DNA of 64,000 nt from Cohnella lupini (lineage in GTDB: Bacteria; Bacillota; Bacilli; Paenibacillales; Paenibacillaceae): contig NZ_QRDY01000010.1 in assembly GCF_003386205.1 (NCBI RefSeq), forward strand, positions 124,001 through 188,000, read 5' to 3'. The position numbers and the translations under genes are program-made. The notes under the pieces were generated by a model. The model worked only from the letters and a program-made list of their open reading frames with translations, made no database searches and was not told where the DNA came from. Every line of letters starts with the position of its first letter. The stretch's first letter is position 1. Of the stretch, positions 46,407 through 56,188 are shown piece after piece.

Positions 46407-48548
46407 TCAAGAGGTAAACTTAACTCTCAGCCCGTATGTCTCGCTTTGATTGGAACGGTCCGACGTTATTTTCAGGTAATAAGTGCCTGGCGGCAATGAT
46501 TTCTCCCCGAGCAAAGTCCTCTGCCCGTTGCCGTTGCTCCATTTCCCTAGGCTTTGCAGTTTCCTATTTCGCAATTCAACTTGAATGGCCATCGTATTCG
46601 GGATGTGACCTACGGACAATTTAACGAGTTGTTTATCGGATATCGTAAATCTGTACCAGTCTTGATCTTTGTTCGAATTCATTAACCCACTGTAAACTTT
46701 ATCGGGCGAAAGCGGCGTAGACGTTAGCGCGTTTTCGTTAGGCTCATAAAAATCTTCTTTCCGGGTAATATATTCCAAAGAGGCGGTATACGTCCCGATT
46801 ACCGGTTCGGGATTGGTCGATACCGCATTGGCTATGCGAAAATAATATTTGCCGGCTTTGGCGTTGTTCAGGCTCCACTGCTCGTTGCCGCCGTCGGCAC
46901 GTTCGTCCACGATAATTTCCTCGCCTCCGGCAGGCTGAATTCGCACTTCGGGATCGATTCTGGTCGTATCGGTCGTTACCGACAATCTCAGAATTCCCGG
47001 CTTAGGCAATGTCACCACCGTCCAATCCGAGTCTCCCCGATCGTGAAAATTTCCAACCCACTCCTGATCCCTAGCGGGTAACGTATAAGCGGCAGCCGCA
47101 CTATTGTTAGGCTCGCGAGCGTCCGGACTAATCGTAAACCGAGAAACCAACCTGTACCCGTCCGAAGTCGATCCGGAGTTGGTCGGTTTATTCGCTTGTA
47201 GCCAGTAACGACCTTTGCTTAACTGCCATTGTTTATTCATTCCCGAAGAAGGCTGCTCGGTAATCGCTAGCGGATTCAGTATACCGGAGTCTCCATATAG
47301 GGAAAGCTTCGATTCTTCGCCCGTAACGCTAAATACCCCGTCATAGGGTATTTCGAATGTAAACCAGTCGGAATCGGATGCGCTCCGCCAGGTTCCCGCC
47401 ACTTCCTTGCCCAACGGAAATTCGCTCGCGTTCGTTCTCGTATCATTGGGCTCGCGCCAATCGATAATCGAATCCGCTTCAACCGCCTGCACGGCCGATA
47501 CCAGCCCATACCCCATTCGATCGTTCCACTTTTGATTTCCGTCGAGCCGAGCGGTACGTCTCAAAGTTTCGCGAAGGCGCACGGGCTTCCAGTCGGGATG
47601 AACGGCTTTGAGCATCGCTGCGATTGCCGCAACCTGCGGAGCCCCCATGGAGGTTCCCTCCATCTCGATCGTTCCACTGCCACCAATAGCCAACGTCTGG
47701 ACACTCCATGAAGCGCTGACGTCATTCTCCGGTCCCGTGGTTGATTGGAAAATCGGATCAACTCCGTCGGAGCCCGCTACCGCCACGACCGTCGGATAAG
47801 CCGCCGGATATTGCACGGCTGCCTTTTCTCCGAATAATGCCGCGTCATTGCCGCTCGCGGCTATAAGGAGCACTCCTTTGCCTTCGGCATATGCGACGGC
47901 TTCCCGCAACCCCGAAGCGTCTCTCCTCAAACCAAGCGATAAGACGATGATATCCGCGCCCTGATCCACGGCATATCGGATTCCTTGCGTCAGCTTCTCC
48001 TCATTGCCGGAGCCGAATTGATCTAGCGCTTTCACCGGTAACAGCTTCGCTTTCCAACGCCCTAGCCCCGGCGAGGATTCTCCGGCCTTCGCGACGGCGG
48101 CTATAATTCCCGCGACCGCGGTTCCATGTCCGTTGTCGTCCTGCGCCGGCTTCTTTTCGTTGATCAAATTCTTTCCCTCGAGCAAATAAGGCTTTAACTC
48201 GGGATGATTGATATCTACCCCCGTATCAACGATTGCAATGGTTGATGTGACATCGGCGTCCAAGGATGCCCATGCATCCGGTATTCCGATCATTCGCATG
48301 AACGCAGGAACGGGAGACGTTAAGCTGGGTGCCAAGCCAGTAGGCTGACTCTCGATCGCTTGAGCATACACTGCGGTCTTCACTTCGTTAGATGCATAAA
48401 AGGATCCGAAGTGATTAGACGGATGAGCGATTATAGGTGCGGACACCGTAGTCAGACAGGCAAACGCCGTTAGGATGACAATAGATGCTCGCAAACTTCG
48501 GAAACCCGGTTTGCGCGAGATTGGGCTTACTTTTGAATAATTAAGCAC
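46407..48548 (-). CDS. Secreted subtilisin-like serine protease with PPC repeats
   Basis: 713 residues from a GTG with only a modest AAGG site. A signal-like hydrophobic segment (ASIVILTAFACLTT) is followed by a short linker, without a clear I9 propeptide. The S8 catalytic domain (~85-345) has the triad D108 in IVDTGVD, H141 in NGHGTAVAG, S300 in EGTSMGAPQ, and the oxyanion N234 in AASGND. Behind it are three PPC-type beta domains, each opening with an EPN motif (WREPNDTRTNA, REPNNSAAAA, YEPNENALTS) and containing DSDWF/DSDWT/DQDWY. It should act outside the cell; target unknown. Upstream lie a promoter and an inverted repeat near the transcription start. Confidence 0.92.
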   Translation of the reverse strand: MLNYSKVSPISRKPGFRSLRASIVILTAFACLTTVSAPIIAHPSNHFGSFYASNEVKTAVYAQAIESQPTGLAPSLTSPVPAFMRMIGIPDAWASLDADVTSTIAIVDTGVDINHPELKPYLLEGKNLINEKKPAQDDNGHGTAVAGIIAAVAKAGESSPGLGRWKAKLLPVKALDQFGSGNEEKLTQGIRYAVDQGADIIVLSLGLRRDASGLREAVAYAEGKGVLLIAASGNDAALFGEKAAVQYPAAYPTVVAVAGSDGVDPIFQSTTGPENDVSASWSVQTLAIGGSGTIEMEGTSMGAPQVAAIAAMLKAVHPDWKPVRLRETLRRTARLDGNQKWNDRMGYGLVSAVQAVEADSIIDWREPNDTRTNASEFPLGKEVAGTWRSASDSDWFTFEIPYDGVFSVTGEESKLSLYGDSGILNPLAITEQPSSGMNKQWQLSKGRYWLQANKPTNSGSTSDGYRLVSRFTISPDAREPNNSAAAAYTLPARDQEWVGNFHDRGDSDWTVVTLPKPGILRLSVTTDTTRIDPEVRIQPAGGEEIIVDERADGGNEQWSLNNAKAGKYYFRIANAVSTNPEPVIGTYTASLEYITRKEDFYEPNENALTSTPLSPDKVYSGLMNSNKDQDWYRFTISDKQLVKLSVGHIPNTMAIQVELRNRKLQSLGKWSNGNGQRTLLGEKSLPPGTYYLKITSDRSNQSETYGLRVKFTS

Positions 48549-48570
48549 ATAATCACGCCTTTTTCCGCAA

Positions 48571-48613
48571 TATCAGATGTATGACTAGTTAAATTCTTTA
48601 TACTCATCTGATA
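48571..48613 (-). repeat. Inverted repeat at the protease transcription start
   Basis: Arms tatcagatg (48571-48579) and catctgata (48605-48613), 9 bp, separated by 25 nt. On the minus strand it starts right after the -10 box, so it could be an operator or a 5' mRNA hairpin. The arm is similar to that of the hairpin in the nuo leader (59095-59140). Confidence 0.5.
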
Positions 48614-48615
48614 GC

Positions 48616-48643
48616 TCTATACATACGATTTACCTCCGTACAA
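48616..48643 (-). promoter_or_regulatory. Promoter of the protease gene
   Basis: Minus strand TTGTAC (48643-48638), 16 nt, TATAGA (48621-48616). The predicted start lies about 60 nt from the GTG, within the first arm of the inverted repeat. Confidence 0.5.
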
Positions 48644-48789
48644 GGACGGCGAAGCTATTTTACATGGTACTTATGTATGTATACTTTCGGTTTTCGACAG
48701 CATTTCCCTTCTTTCATCGGTAAAATCAGGTCTTTGGTCGCAATCCGTCGAAACTAGTCACTCTTACTCGGCATACTCCAAAACATACG

Positions 48790-48830
48790 GAAAGGGCAGC
48801 CTCAACCGCTAATCTGAGGGCTGCCCTTTC
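48790..48830 (-). terminator. Terminator of the nuo operon
   Basis: 11-bp stem GAAAGGGCAGC/GCTGCCCTTTC extended by CTCA/TGAG around one bulged base, 15 nt after the nuoN stop codon. The tail (CCGTATGTTTT) has few U residues at first. Confidence 0.7.
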
Positions 48831-48845
48831 TAAATAATAATGGCT

Positions 48846-50396
48846 TTAACCTTGCAAGAACAACAAATCCGTCGGAATCGCGAAAATTTCCTTAATTCCC
48901 TCCAAGATCGGGACGGGGAAAAAGCCAAGCCCCAACGTTGCGATCGCGCATACCCATATCGTCACCGCGGCCGGTAACGTCAGTCGCAAGCTTGAATCTG
49001 TAGATCCGCTTCTCATGTACATCTGACGGATTAGCGAGAAGTATACGGCATAGGATACAACCGTCGTCGCGAGCAGGATTGCGCCCAACCAATAGACTTG
49101 GGACTGTATCGTTCCGAACAGGATAAACAGCTTTCCGAAGAATCCTCCGGTAACCGGGAGACCTGCCAACGAGCACAGCAGGATCGTCATCGCCACGGCC
49201 GTCCATGGAGCCCTGTGGTATAGACCGGCGAAGCCGGAGAGCGTTTCATTGCCCGCGTCTTTCGATACCATCGTAAGCACCGAGAAAGCTCCAATATTCA
49301 TAAAGGCGTAAGCTATTAGGAAAAATAAAAACTCGGCGAACATGGAAGCATGCACTTGAGTTAAATTCAGCGTTAGCGGCGTTAGCAGAATACCCGCGTT
49401 CGCAACTCCCGACAAAGCCAACAGCCTTTTCACGTTGCGCTGTCTTAATGCTCCTGCGGTACCTACGATCATAGCCGCCGCGGCCAGGACGGATAATCCT
49501 AAGACGACGTCTTTGGAGATCAAGCTATCGGTACCCGGAATCAGGAATGCCGTATTTATCATGATGCGATACAGCATGGCGAACGCGGCGCCTTTGGCGA
49601 CGACCGCCAAAAATGCCGTAACCGGAGCCGGCGCTCCTTGGTACACGTCCGCAGCCCAAGCGTGAAACGGAGCCAAGGCCAGCTTGACGGCAAACCCCGC
49701 GATCATGAGGAAGAAGCTGATATATACTAGAGCTTCCGCGCTTTCCACGGCCGTTCCGAGTCGTTGCGCGATTTCCCCGACGTTCGTACTACCCGTCAGT
49801 CCGTACAGAAAGGACATTCCATACAGGATGAAAGCCGATGCGACTCCGCCCGAAACGACGTATTTGAACGCGGCTTCGCTGGACAGTCGGCTTCTCTTGC
49901 GAGTAGCCACCAGTATATACGAAGTGATGCTCAGCAATTCGAGTCCGACGAACAGAGTGATCAAATCTCCCGAAGAGGACATGACCATGGCCCCGAGAAC
50001 GGCGGGAAGAATAAGATAGTAGAGCTCGGCTTTGATCGGCACGTCTTCGTCCCGAACCGTTCCAAGGGAAAAGAAGACGATGAAAGCCGCCGATCCCAAA
50101 AATACCAGCTTCAATAAATTGCCGAAGTCGTCTATCCGATAGCTTCCAGCTAGCAGACTGTGCGTGCTCGGCGCGCTATCCGTATCGGTCAATCCGCCCA
50201 ATGAAACCATTAGCGAGACCACGAACGCTGCGGCAACCAGTAATCCCGCTAGCGTTAACCAGCCGATGATATTGCGATTGACTCGCTTCGGAAGGATCAG
50301 ATCCAATAACGCAAGCAGAATGGCGAACGCCGACAAAACGATTTCCGGGGCAAGGTACCACGCGTCGCTCCATGTTAAAGTCTGCACAGATACCAT
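48846..50396 (-). CDS. nuoN: NADH-quinone oxidoreductase subunit N
   Basis: 516 residues from ATG 50396 (GGGGGG upstream), 1 nt after the nuoM stop. About 14 TM helices, antiporter-like. Conserved features include LFVGLELLSITSYILVA (with the key TM5 glutamate), KYVVSGGVASAFILYGMSFLYG, LALAPFHAWAADVYQGAP, and KRLLALSGVANAG with its proton-path lysine. It is a proton-pumping membrane-arm subunit of complex I and the last gene of the operon. Confidence 0.95.
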   Translation of the reverse strand: MVSVQTLTWSDAWYLAPEIVLSAFAILLALLDLILPKRVNRNIIGWLTLAGLLVAAAFVVSLMVSLGGLTDTDSAPSTHSLLAGSYRIDDFGNLLKLVFLGSAAFIVFFSLGTVRDEDVPIKAELYYLILPAVLGAMVMSSSGDLITLFVGLELLSITSYILVATRKRSRLSSEAAFKYVVSGGVASAFILYGMSFLYGLTGSTNVGEIAQRLGTAVESAEALVYISFFLMIAGFAVKLALAPFHAWAADVYQGAPAPVTAFLAVVAKGAAFAMLYRIMINTAFLIPGTDSLISKDVVLGLSVLAAAAMIVGTAGALRQRNVKRLLALSGVANAGILLTPLTLNLTQVHASMFAEFLFFLIAYAFMNIGAFSVLTMVSKDAGNETLSGFAGLYHRAPWTAVAMTILLCSLAGLPVTGGFFGKLFILFGTIQSQVYWLGAILLATTVVSYAVYFSLIRQMYMRSGSTDSSLRLTLPAAVTIWVCAIATLGLGFFPVPILEGIKEIFAIPTDLLFLQG

Positions 50397-50397
50397 G

Positions 50398-52014
50398 TTA
50401 TCCCCCCATCCTCGTCTGTATTTGTTCGAGCAACCCGTTGAAACCATGCTGCATGAGGTCCGTCAAAATGGATGGGTAAACGCCTAACAGTACGATAAAC
50501 GCGGCCAGCGTAATCATCGGGAACGCTTCGACGAAACGCGCATCCTTCAGGTTCGCGAAGGTTTCCGGCATCGGACCGTACGTCATGTTAAGAATGCTTC
50601 GCAACACGTAGACGGCCGCGAAAAGTATGCCCAGAACTCCGATTGCGGTCAATATTTTCATCGAACCGAACAATCCCATGAAAGAGAGGAATTCCCCCAC
50701 GAATCCCGACAATCCCGGGAGCCCTAACGAAGCAAGACCCGCGATGAGCAGGATGCCTGACATGAAAGGTAGCGTCTTGGCAAGTCCTCCCAGTTCGCTT
50801 AGCTGCGTCGTGTTCGTCCTTTCGTACAGACTTCCGACGATCAGGAACAGCAACGCGGAAATCAAGCCGTGGGAAACCGATTGAAAGATGGCGCCTTGCA
50901 AGCCGACTTCCTCGAAGGAAGCAATGCCCAGCAGAACGATTCCCATGTGGCTGATGCTCGAGTAAGCGAGTACGAGCTTGAAATCGCGTTGAACGCATGC
51001 AAGTATCGCGCCGTACAGAATATTGATTACCCCGAATACCGCAAGGGTTGTCGCCCATGAGTGCATTTGATCGGGAAATAGGAATAGCACGAATCTTATT
51101 AAACCGTAGACGCCCATTTTCAACAAAATACCGGAGTGAATCATGACAACCGCCGGCGGAGCTTCGGTATGCACCTTCAGCATCCATGTATGGAACGGGA
51201 AAATCGGAATCTTGATGCCGAAAGCGATCAGCAGCAACACGAATGCCGTCCATCTTGCGTTATCAGACAGAAAAATTCCTAAATACCTGGAATTCGCCGA
51301 GTCTACATTCGCGAACGCGTTCGGATCCGCTAAGTTGCTTAGAAGCACGTCGTAATTTCCGCTGAACGCCAAATTCATTCCGTCCGTCGTGCTGAACCCA
51401 AGCGTCGCGATTATGATGAGGAACGAGAGCAGCATGGCGGCGGAACCTAAACCGTTGTAAATCAGAAACCTAGTCGCGGCTTTCTCCCGATCGTAATACC
51501 CCCAGATGCCGATCAGGAAGAACATCGGAATTAGAGTCACTTCGAAGAATACGAAAAACAGGATCAGATCCCTCGCGAGAAAGACGCCGTATATCCCGGT
51601 AAGCAGTAGCAAGAAGAGGAAATAATAAGTTTTCCACCGTTTGCGAATATGCACGGAGGCCAATACCGACATCACGGAAATAATGCTAGTCAGCAGCACC
51701 ATAGGCATCGATATACCATCGACCGCCAAGTTGTAGTCGAATTCCAGCCGTAGCGTGCTTACTTCGCCCGGATTGAAGAATTCGATATTCAACGGAATCT
51801 GCAGCCATGTCGAATGCTCCGCATATTCCCCTCCGCCTAGAGAAGGCTGATAAGAAGCAAATAACCACAGCGATAACAGAAGCGGGATTACGGTAAAAAT
51901 GATAGCCGTTATCCGCAACCAATTGGTTCTAGCGCCGGGAAGCAACAAGACGAGGAGAGCTCCAGCAAGCGGCGTAAACGTAATGAGCGAAAGTACCGGC
52001 AGGTTATCCAGCAT
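50398..52014 (-). CDS. nuoM: NADH-quinone oxidoreductase subunit M
   Basis: 538 residues, about 14 TM helices. Signatures: LFFVFFEVTLIPMFFLIGIWG with the TM5 glutamate, KIPIFPFHTWMLKVHTEAP, HSGILLKMGVYGLIRF, KLVLAYSSISHMGIVLLG and GFVGEFLSFMG. It is an antiporter-like proton channel of complex I. The ATG overlaps nuoL's stop by 1 nt. Confidence 0.96.
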   Translation of the reverse strand: MLDNLPVLSLITFTPLAGALLVLLLPGARTNWLRITAIIFTVIPLLLSLWLFASYQPSLGGGEYAEHSTWLQIPLNIEFFNPGEVSTLRLEFDYNLAVDGISMPMVLLTSIISVMSVLASVHIRKRWKTYYFLFLLLLTGIYGVFLARDLILFFVFFEVTLIPMFFLIGIWGYYDREKAATRFLIYNGLGSAAMLLSFLIIIATLGFSTTDGMNLAFSGNYDVLLSNLADPNAFANVDSANSRYLGIFLSDNARWTAFVLLLIAFGIKIPIFPFHTWMLKVHTEAPPAVVMIHSGILLKMGVYGLIRFVLFLFPDQMHSWATTLAVFGVINILYGAILACVQRDFKLVLAYSSISHMGIVLLGIASFEEVGLQGAIFQSVSHGLISALLFLIVGSLYERTNTTQLSELGGLAKTLPFMSGILLIAGLASLGLPGLSGFVGEFLSFMGLFGSMKILTAIGVLGILFAAVYVLRSILNMTYGPMPETFANLKDARFVEAFPMITLAAFIVLLGVYPSILTDLMQHGFNGLLEQIQTRMGG

Positions 52015-53882
52015 TACCAGAACCTCCTTCCGGCTATCGCGAGGATCAGAATCACGATTCCGATTAGCGCCGTAAGGGCGTAGGCTTGCACTTGGCCGTT
52101 CTGCAGCCGGGAGTTCAGCCTTCCGATGCCGGATACGGTATAACCGGATAAGCGCACGATGCCGTCGACGACATACTCGTCGAATAATTCAAGCGCTTTA
52201 CCTAACCCATGAAGGGGTTTTACGAACAACCAATGGTACAGCTCGTCGATATAATATTTACGCTCTAGCAAAGTTACCAAGCCGGGAGCACGGGATGACA
52301 CCGCGTCACGCCTTATCGAGCCCTTCACGTACATAAGCCATCCGATATATAACCCCAGCAATCCGACTGCCGCGGATACGACCATCACCAAGCCGCTCGC
52401 GCCGTGCTCCGTTTCGTCTCCGGTTAACCAATGTCCGAACCAGCCGTTAAACGGAGTTTCCACGAATCCCGATACCGTAGCCAATATCGCGAGCACGATT
52501 AGAGGTATCGTCATCACCGAAGGCGACTCCTTGGCATGCTGTCCCTCGCGGGGTTTGCCCATGAAGACGAGGAAATAAAGCCTTGCCATATACAAGGCGG
52601 TGAAGAAAGCCGCAATAGCGCCTACAATGAACAGAATCGGCTGGTCGTCGAGCGCGGCCGTCAGAATGGCGTCTTTGGACCAGAATCCGGAGAAAGGCGG
52701 AATACCCGATAGGGCCAAAGCTCCGAGACCGAAGGTCCAGGCCGTTATTTTCATTTTCTTGCCCAATCCGCCCATTTCGCGAATGTCCTGAGTATGTACG
52801 CTATGAATAACGCTACCCGCTCCAAGGAATAACAAGGCTTTGAAGAACGCATGGGTAAACAAGTGGAACATCGCCCCGGTTACCGATCCGACTCCAAGGG
52901 CCAGCATCATATAGCCGAGTTGGCTGACCGTCGAATAAGCGAGGATTCGCTTTATATCGTTCTGCGCCAATCCGATCGTAGCCGCGAAAATCGCGGTGAA
53001 AGCTCCAATAATAGCTACCGTGGTCATTGCAACCTGAGACGCTTCGAAAATATCGAACGTACGCGCCACGAGGAATACGCCCGCCGCAACCATCGTCGCC
53101 GCGTGGATGAGAGCGCTTATGGGAGTAGGACCTTCCATGGCATCGGGCAGCCATACGTGTAACGGAAACTGACCGGATTTACCGACTGCCCCAAGGAAGA
53201 TCAACAAGGCGATAAGAGTGGTAATTCCCTCCGATATCGTGCCCGACTGCGTATCGAACACATTATGCAGAGCCGTGAAGTCTAGCGCGTGACCCGGCAT
53301 GTACCAGAACAGGAGCAACAGGGCGATCAATAGCCCTAAGTCCCCGATCCGCGTCACGATAAATGCTTTCTTGGCGGCCGCCTTCGCTTCCGGCTTCTGA
53401 TACCAGAATCCGACGAGAAGGAAGGAACACACACCTACCAGCTCCCAGAAAATATAGAAAGTTAGCAGATTGTCGGATAAAACCAAAGCCAGCATGGAAC
53501 TTGTAAACAAAGCCACGTATGCGAAAAACGTCGATATTCTCTCGTCGTTTTTCATATATCCTTGCGAATATAAATTGACTAAGAATCCGACCAGAGTGAC
53601 GACGACCAGCATTAGCGTGGAGAGATTCGTTACTTCGAATCCGGCGTGCAGCTGCAAGCTCCCGACCTGAATCCACTCGAATTGATTGCTGTAATCGGGT
53701 GAATTGCCGGCTAAGCGTTCCGCGGCGATGCAAAGCGACAGAACGAAGGATGCGAATGTCGCTATCGTGCCTATCCAGGCTCCCGTCCTCTTCAAGCCTT
53801 TGCCCATTGCCGTCAGGATCGCGAACGCGGCGAATGGAAATACCGGAACGAGCCAGGCATGTTCTGCAAAGAAGGTGCTCAT
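52014..53882 (-). CDS. nuoL: NADH-quinone oxidoreductase subunit L
   Basis: 622 residues with about 15-16 TM helices. Signatures: LLTFYIFWELVGVCSFLLVGFW, KKAFIVTRIGDLGLLI, KSGQFPLHVWLPDAMEGPTPISALIHAATMV (shown in parts: KSGQFPLHVWLPDAMEGPTP), KRILAYSTVSQLGYMMLALG and GFWSKDAIL. The C-terminus (after ~510) carries the long lateral helix with LLERKYYIDELYHW and a last TM helix. It is the distal proton-pump subunit. It lies 5 nt from nuoK. Confidence 0.96.
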   Translation of the reverse strand: MSTFFAEHAWLVPVFPFAAFAILTAMGKGLKRTGAWIGTIATFASFVLSLCIAAERLAGNSPDYSNQFEWIQVGSLQLHAGFEVTNLSTLMLVVVTLVGFLVNLYSQGYMKNDERISTFFAYVALFTSSMLALVLSDNLLTFYIFWELVGVCSFLLVGFWYQKPEAKAAAKKAFIVTRIGDLGLLIALLLLFWYMPGHALDFTALHNVFDTQSGTISEGITTLIALLIFLGAVGKSGQFPLHVWLPDAMEGPTPISALIHAATMVAAGVFLVARTFDIFEASQVAMTTVAIIGAFTAIFAATIGLAQNDIKRILAYSTVSQLGYMMLALGVGSVTGAMFHLFTHAFFKALLFLGAGSVIHSVHTQDIREMGGLGKKMKITAWTFGLGALALSGIPPFSGFWSKDAILTAALDDQPILFIVGAIAAFFTALYMARLYFLVFMGKPREGQHAKESPSVMTIPLIVLAILATVSGFVETPFNGWFGHWLTGDETEHGASGLVMVVSAAVGLLGLYIGWLMYVKGSIRRDAVSSRAPGLVTLLERKYYIDELYHWLFVKPLHGLGKALELFDEYVVDGIVRLSGYTVSGIGRLNSRLQNGQVQAYALTALIGIVILILAIAGRRFW

Positions 53883-53887
53883 GGAAG

Positions 53888-54196
53888 TTACCTCCTCAAC
53901 TCGTCGAATTCGTCCACGTTCACCGTTGCGCGGCCGCGGTAGAGGACGATCAGTACCGCGATGCCGACCGCCGCTTCGGCTGCGGCGACCGTAATGGTGA
54001 ACAAGGAGAAGATTTGCCCCGTTAACGAGGGGTTAATCCCGTACTTGGAGAAGGCGATCAAATTGAGATTAACCGCGTTGAGCATGAGCTCGATCGATAA
54101 CAGTACGATGATGGCATTCCTTTTGGTCAATACTCCGTATAGGCCGATGCAGAACAAGACTGCCGCAAGCGTGAGATAGGAGGAAAGCATGCTCAT
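53888..54196 (-). CDS. nuoK: NADH-quinone oxidoreductase subunit K
   Basis: 102 residues with three TM helices. It has the conserved glutamates in [16 protein letters not shown] and [19 protein letters not shown], and the [15 protein letters not shown] start. It is part of the proton-translocating membrane arm. ATG overlaps the nuoJ stop by 4 nt (ATGA). Confidence 0.96.
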   Translation of the reverse strand: MSMLSSYLTLAAVLFCIGLYGVLTKRNAIIVLLSIELMLNAVNLNLIAFSKYGINPSLTGQIFSLFTITVAAAEAAVGIAVLIVLYRGRATVNVDEFDELRR

Positions 54197-54717
54197 TGCG
54201 GATCCTCCTCTCTCTTCGCCAGGGCGATCGCGCCTATAAACGCGACCGTCAGCAGCACGGAAACCAACTCGAACGGAATCGCGTACCGCGTAAAGAGCTG
54301 CAAACCGATTTCGCGGGTATTATCCTCCGAGAAGGCGATCGTCTCCGTTGGAAAATCGGCATTGCGGATTCCATAGAATAAAATTCCGAACAAACAGACG
54401 CATCCGATCGCGGCTAACGTCTCTAGCAGCGGACGCCCCGGTTCTTGTCCTTCCCCGTCGTGCTTGGTCATCATAATTCCGAAGATCATCAGGATCGTGA
54501 TGGCGCCAACGTACAAGAGCACTTGCACGAACGCGAGGAATTCGGCCTCCAGGAGGACGTAAAGCCCGGCTAGAGCAATGAACGTAAAGGCGATCGACAA
54601 AGCCGTATGCACGACTTTCGTGAAATTGATCGCCATCACGGCCCCGATGATCGCGCACACCGATAAAATGAAGAAAGCGACGAACTCGCCGGTAAACTCA
54701 ACGTTAAAGTTAAACAC
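54193..54717 (-). CDS. nuoJ: NADH-quinone oxidoreductase subunit J
   Basis: 174 residues with five TM helices. Includes [40 protein letters not shown] in two halves, of which [20 protein letters not shown] is the family core, and [11 protein letters not shown]. It has the pi-bulge region that links quinone chemistry to proton movement. It lies 3 nt from nuoI and overlaps nuoK by 4 nt. Confidence 0.94.
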   Translation of the reverse strand: MFNFNVEFTGEFVAFFILSVCAIIGAVMAINFTKVVHTALSIAFTFIALAGLYVLLEAEFLAFVQVLLYVGAITILMIFGIMMTKHDGEGQEPGRPLLETLAAIGCVCLFGILFYGIRNADFPTETIAFSEDNTREIGLQLFTRYAIPFELVSVLLTVAFIGAIALAKREEDPQ

Positions 54718-54720
54718 CGA

Positions 54721-55167
54721 TTATTTGGCGCCTCCTTTCGGAGAGCCGATATTATTGTTATCCTCGCGAATGTTCAGGTTATTCTCGTATAGCCATTGTT
54801 TGTCCTTGTACAGATCGTCGCGGCTATAGGCGGCCAGCTCGAAATTATTCGTCATCACGATCGCTTCGGTCGGGCAAACTTCCGTGCACAGATCGCAGAG
54901 AATGCATATTTCGAAATTAATATCGAACGTGTCGATAACCTTCCCCTTTTTCTCCGGATCCGGATTCGCCTTTCCCGTTAGCGTGATGCAATCGGTCGGA
55001 CAAATTCGCGCGCACTGGTTGCATACGATGCACTTATCCGGCTCGAAATATTGGATCCCGCGAAATCGATCCGGCATCTCGATCGGTACGTCGGGATAAG
55101 AGAGCGTCACTTTCTTGGCACCCAGCGTCTTCAGAGTTACTCCTAGACCTTTGAGCATTCCTTTCAT
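54721..55167 (-). CDS. nuoI: NADH-quinone oxidoreductase subunit I
   Basis: 148 residues. Two 4Fe-4S ferredoxin motifs: CIVCNQCARICPTDCI and CILCDLCTEVCPTEAI, binding clusters N6a and N6b of the peripheral arm. The preceding FEPDKCI and RFRGIQYFEPD region is typical. The C-terminal ~30 residues are polar (EDNNNIGSPKGG). No NADH-oxidising module is encoded upstream, so its electrons must come from another donor. Confidence 0.95.
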   Translation of the reverse strand: MKGMLKGLGVTLKTLGAKKVTLSYPDVPIEMPDRFRGIQYFEPDKCIVCNQCARICPTDCITLTGKANPDPEKKGKVIDTFDINFEICILCDLCTEVCPTEAIVMTNNFELAAYSRDDLYKDKQWLYENNLNIREDNNNIGSPKGGAK

Positions 55168-55180
55168 GTCGTTAACCTCC

Positions 55181-56188
55181 CTACCCCATTATTTCTATAC
55201 CTACCGCCGTCAAGAAAATATTGAGAATAGCAAGCGGCAGCAGTACCTTCCACGCCATCCCCATCAATTGGTCGACCCTTAATCTCGGGAAGGTCGCCCT
55301 TATCCAGAACAGCGAGAATACGATAACCGCGAATTTCAGGAAAAACCAAAGCAATCCCGGCACGAAGTCCAATTGCGGTATAGGAGAGTTCCAGCCGCCA
55401 AGGAACAGTATCGTCGTCAAGCACGCGATGGCGTAGACGTAGATGTATTCCGTGAGCATGAAGAAGGCAAACCGGAATCCGCTGTATTCGACATGATATC
55501 CGGCCACCAGCTCGGATTCCGCTTCCGGAAGGTCGAACGGGGTACGATTCAGCTCGGATACCGCCGCGATCAAGAATATGCCAAAGCCGAGTATTTGCGG
55601 AATGAAGTTCCAGTGCCAGAAGTAACCGCTTTGAGATATGACGATCTCCCGCAGGTTCAAGCTTCCGGACATCATCACGACGCCGACGACGGACATGACT
55701 AACGGCACTTCGTAACTGATCATCTGAGCCGCGGAACGCATGCCGCCGAGCAGTGAATATTTATTATTGGACGCCCAGCCGGCTACGACGATCGCGATGG
55801 TCGTTATGCCCGATAAAGCAACGTAATAGAGAAAACCGACGTTAAGATCGGCGAACTGCAGCTCCAGCGTGTAAGGGATGAAGGCCAGAACGGCGAAGGA
55901 CGGTACGAACGCCAGCGCCGGCGCCAGGATGAACAATCCCCTGTCCGCCTTCTTCGGAATCGTATCCTCTTTAAGCAGGAGCTTGGATACGTCCGCGACC
56001 GTCTGCAGCAGCCCTAGGGGACCGGTTCGGTTCGGTCCCTTGCGGAATTGCATCCATCCGATGAATTTGCGTTCGAAATAGATAGCATAAGTAACGAAAA
56101 TGATAACGACGGCTAGTATGCCGACCGCGGATGCGATGAATATTCCGGCATTTCCCCAGCTTAGCGGTTGATCCCAGAAATGCTGCAT
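55181..56188 (-). CDS. nuoH: NADH-quinone oxidoreductase subunit H
   Basis: 335 residues with eight TM helices. Signatures: YFERKFIGWMQFRKGPNRTG, GLLQTVADVSKLLLKED, ELNRTPFDLPEAESELVAGYHVEYSG in two parts (NRTPFDLPEAESELVAGYH), and RATFPRLRVDQLMGMAWKVLLP. It forms the quinone-access chamber and joins the peripheral and membrane arms. Overlaps nuoD by 1 nt. Confidence 0.96.
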   Translation of the reverse strand: MQHFWDQPLSWGNAGIFIASAVGILAVVIIFVTYAIYFERKFIGWMQFRKGPNRTGPLGLLQTVADVSKLLLKEDTIPKKADRGLFILAPALAFVPSFAVLAFIPYTLELQFADLNVGFLYYVALSGITTIAIVVAGWASNNKYSLLGGMRSAAQMISYEVPLVMSVVGVVMMSGSLNLREIVISQSGYFWHWNFIPQILGFGIFLIAAVSELNRTPFDLPEAESELVAGYHVEYSGFRFAFFMLTEYIYVYAIACLTTILFLGGWNSPIPQLDFVPGLLWFFLKFAVIVFSLFWIRATFPRLRVDQLMGMAWKVLLPLAILNIFLTAVGIEIMG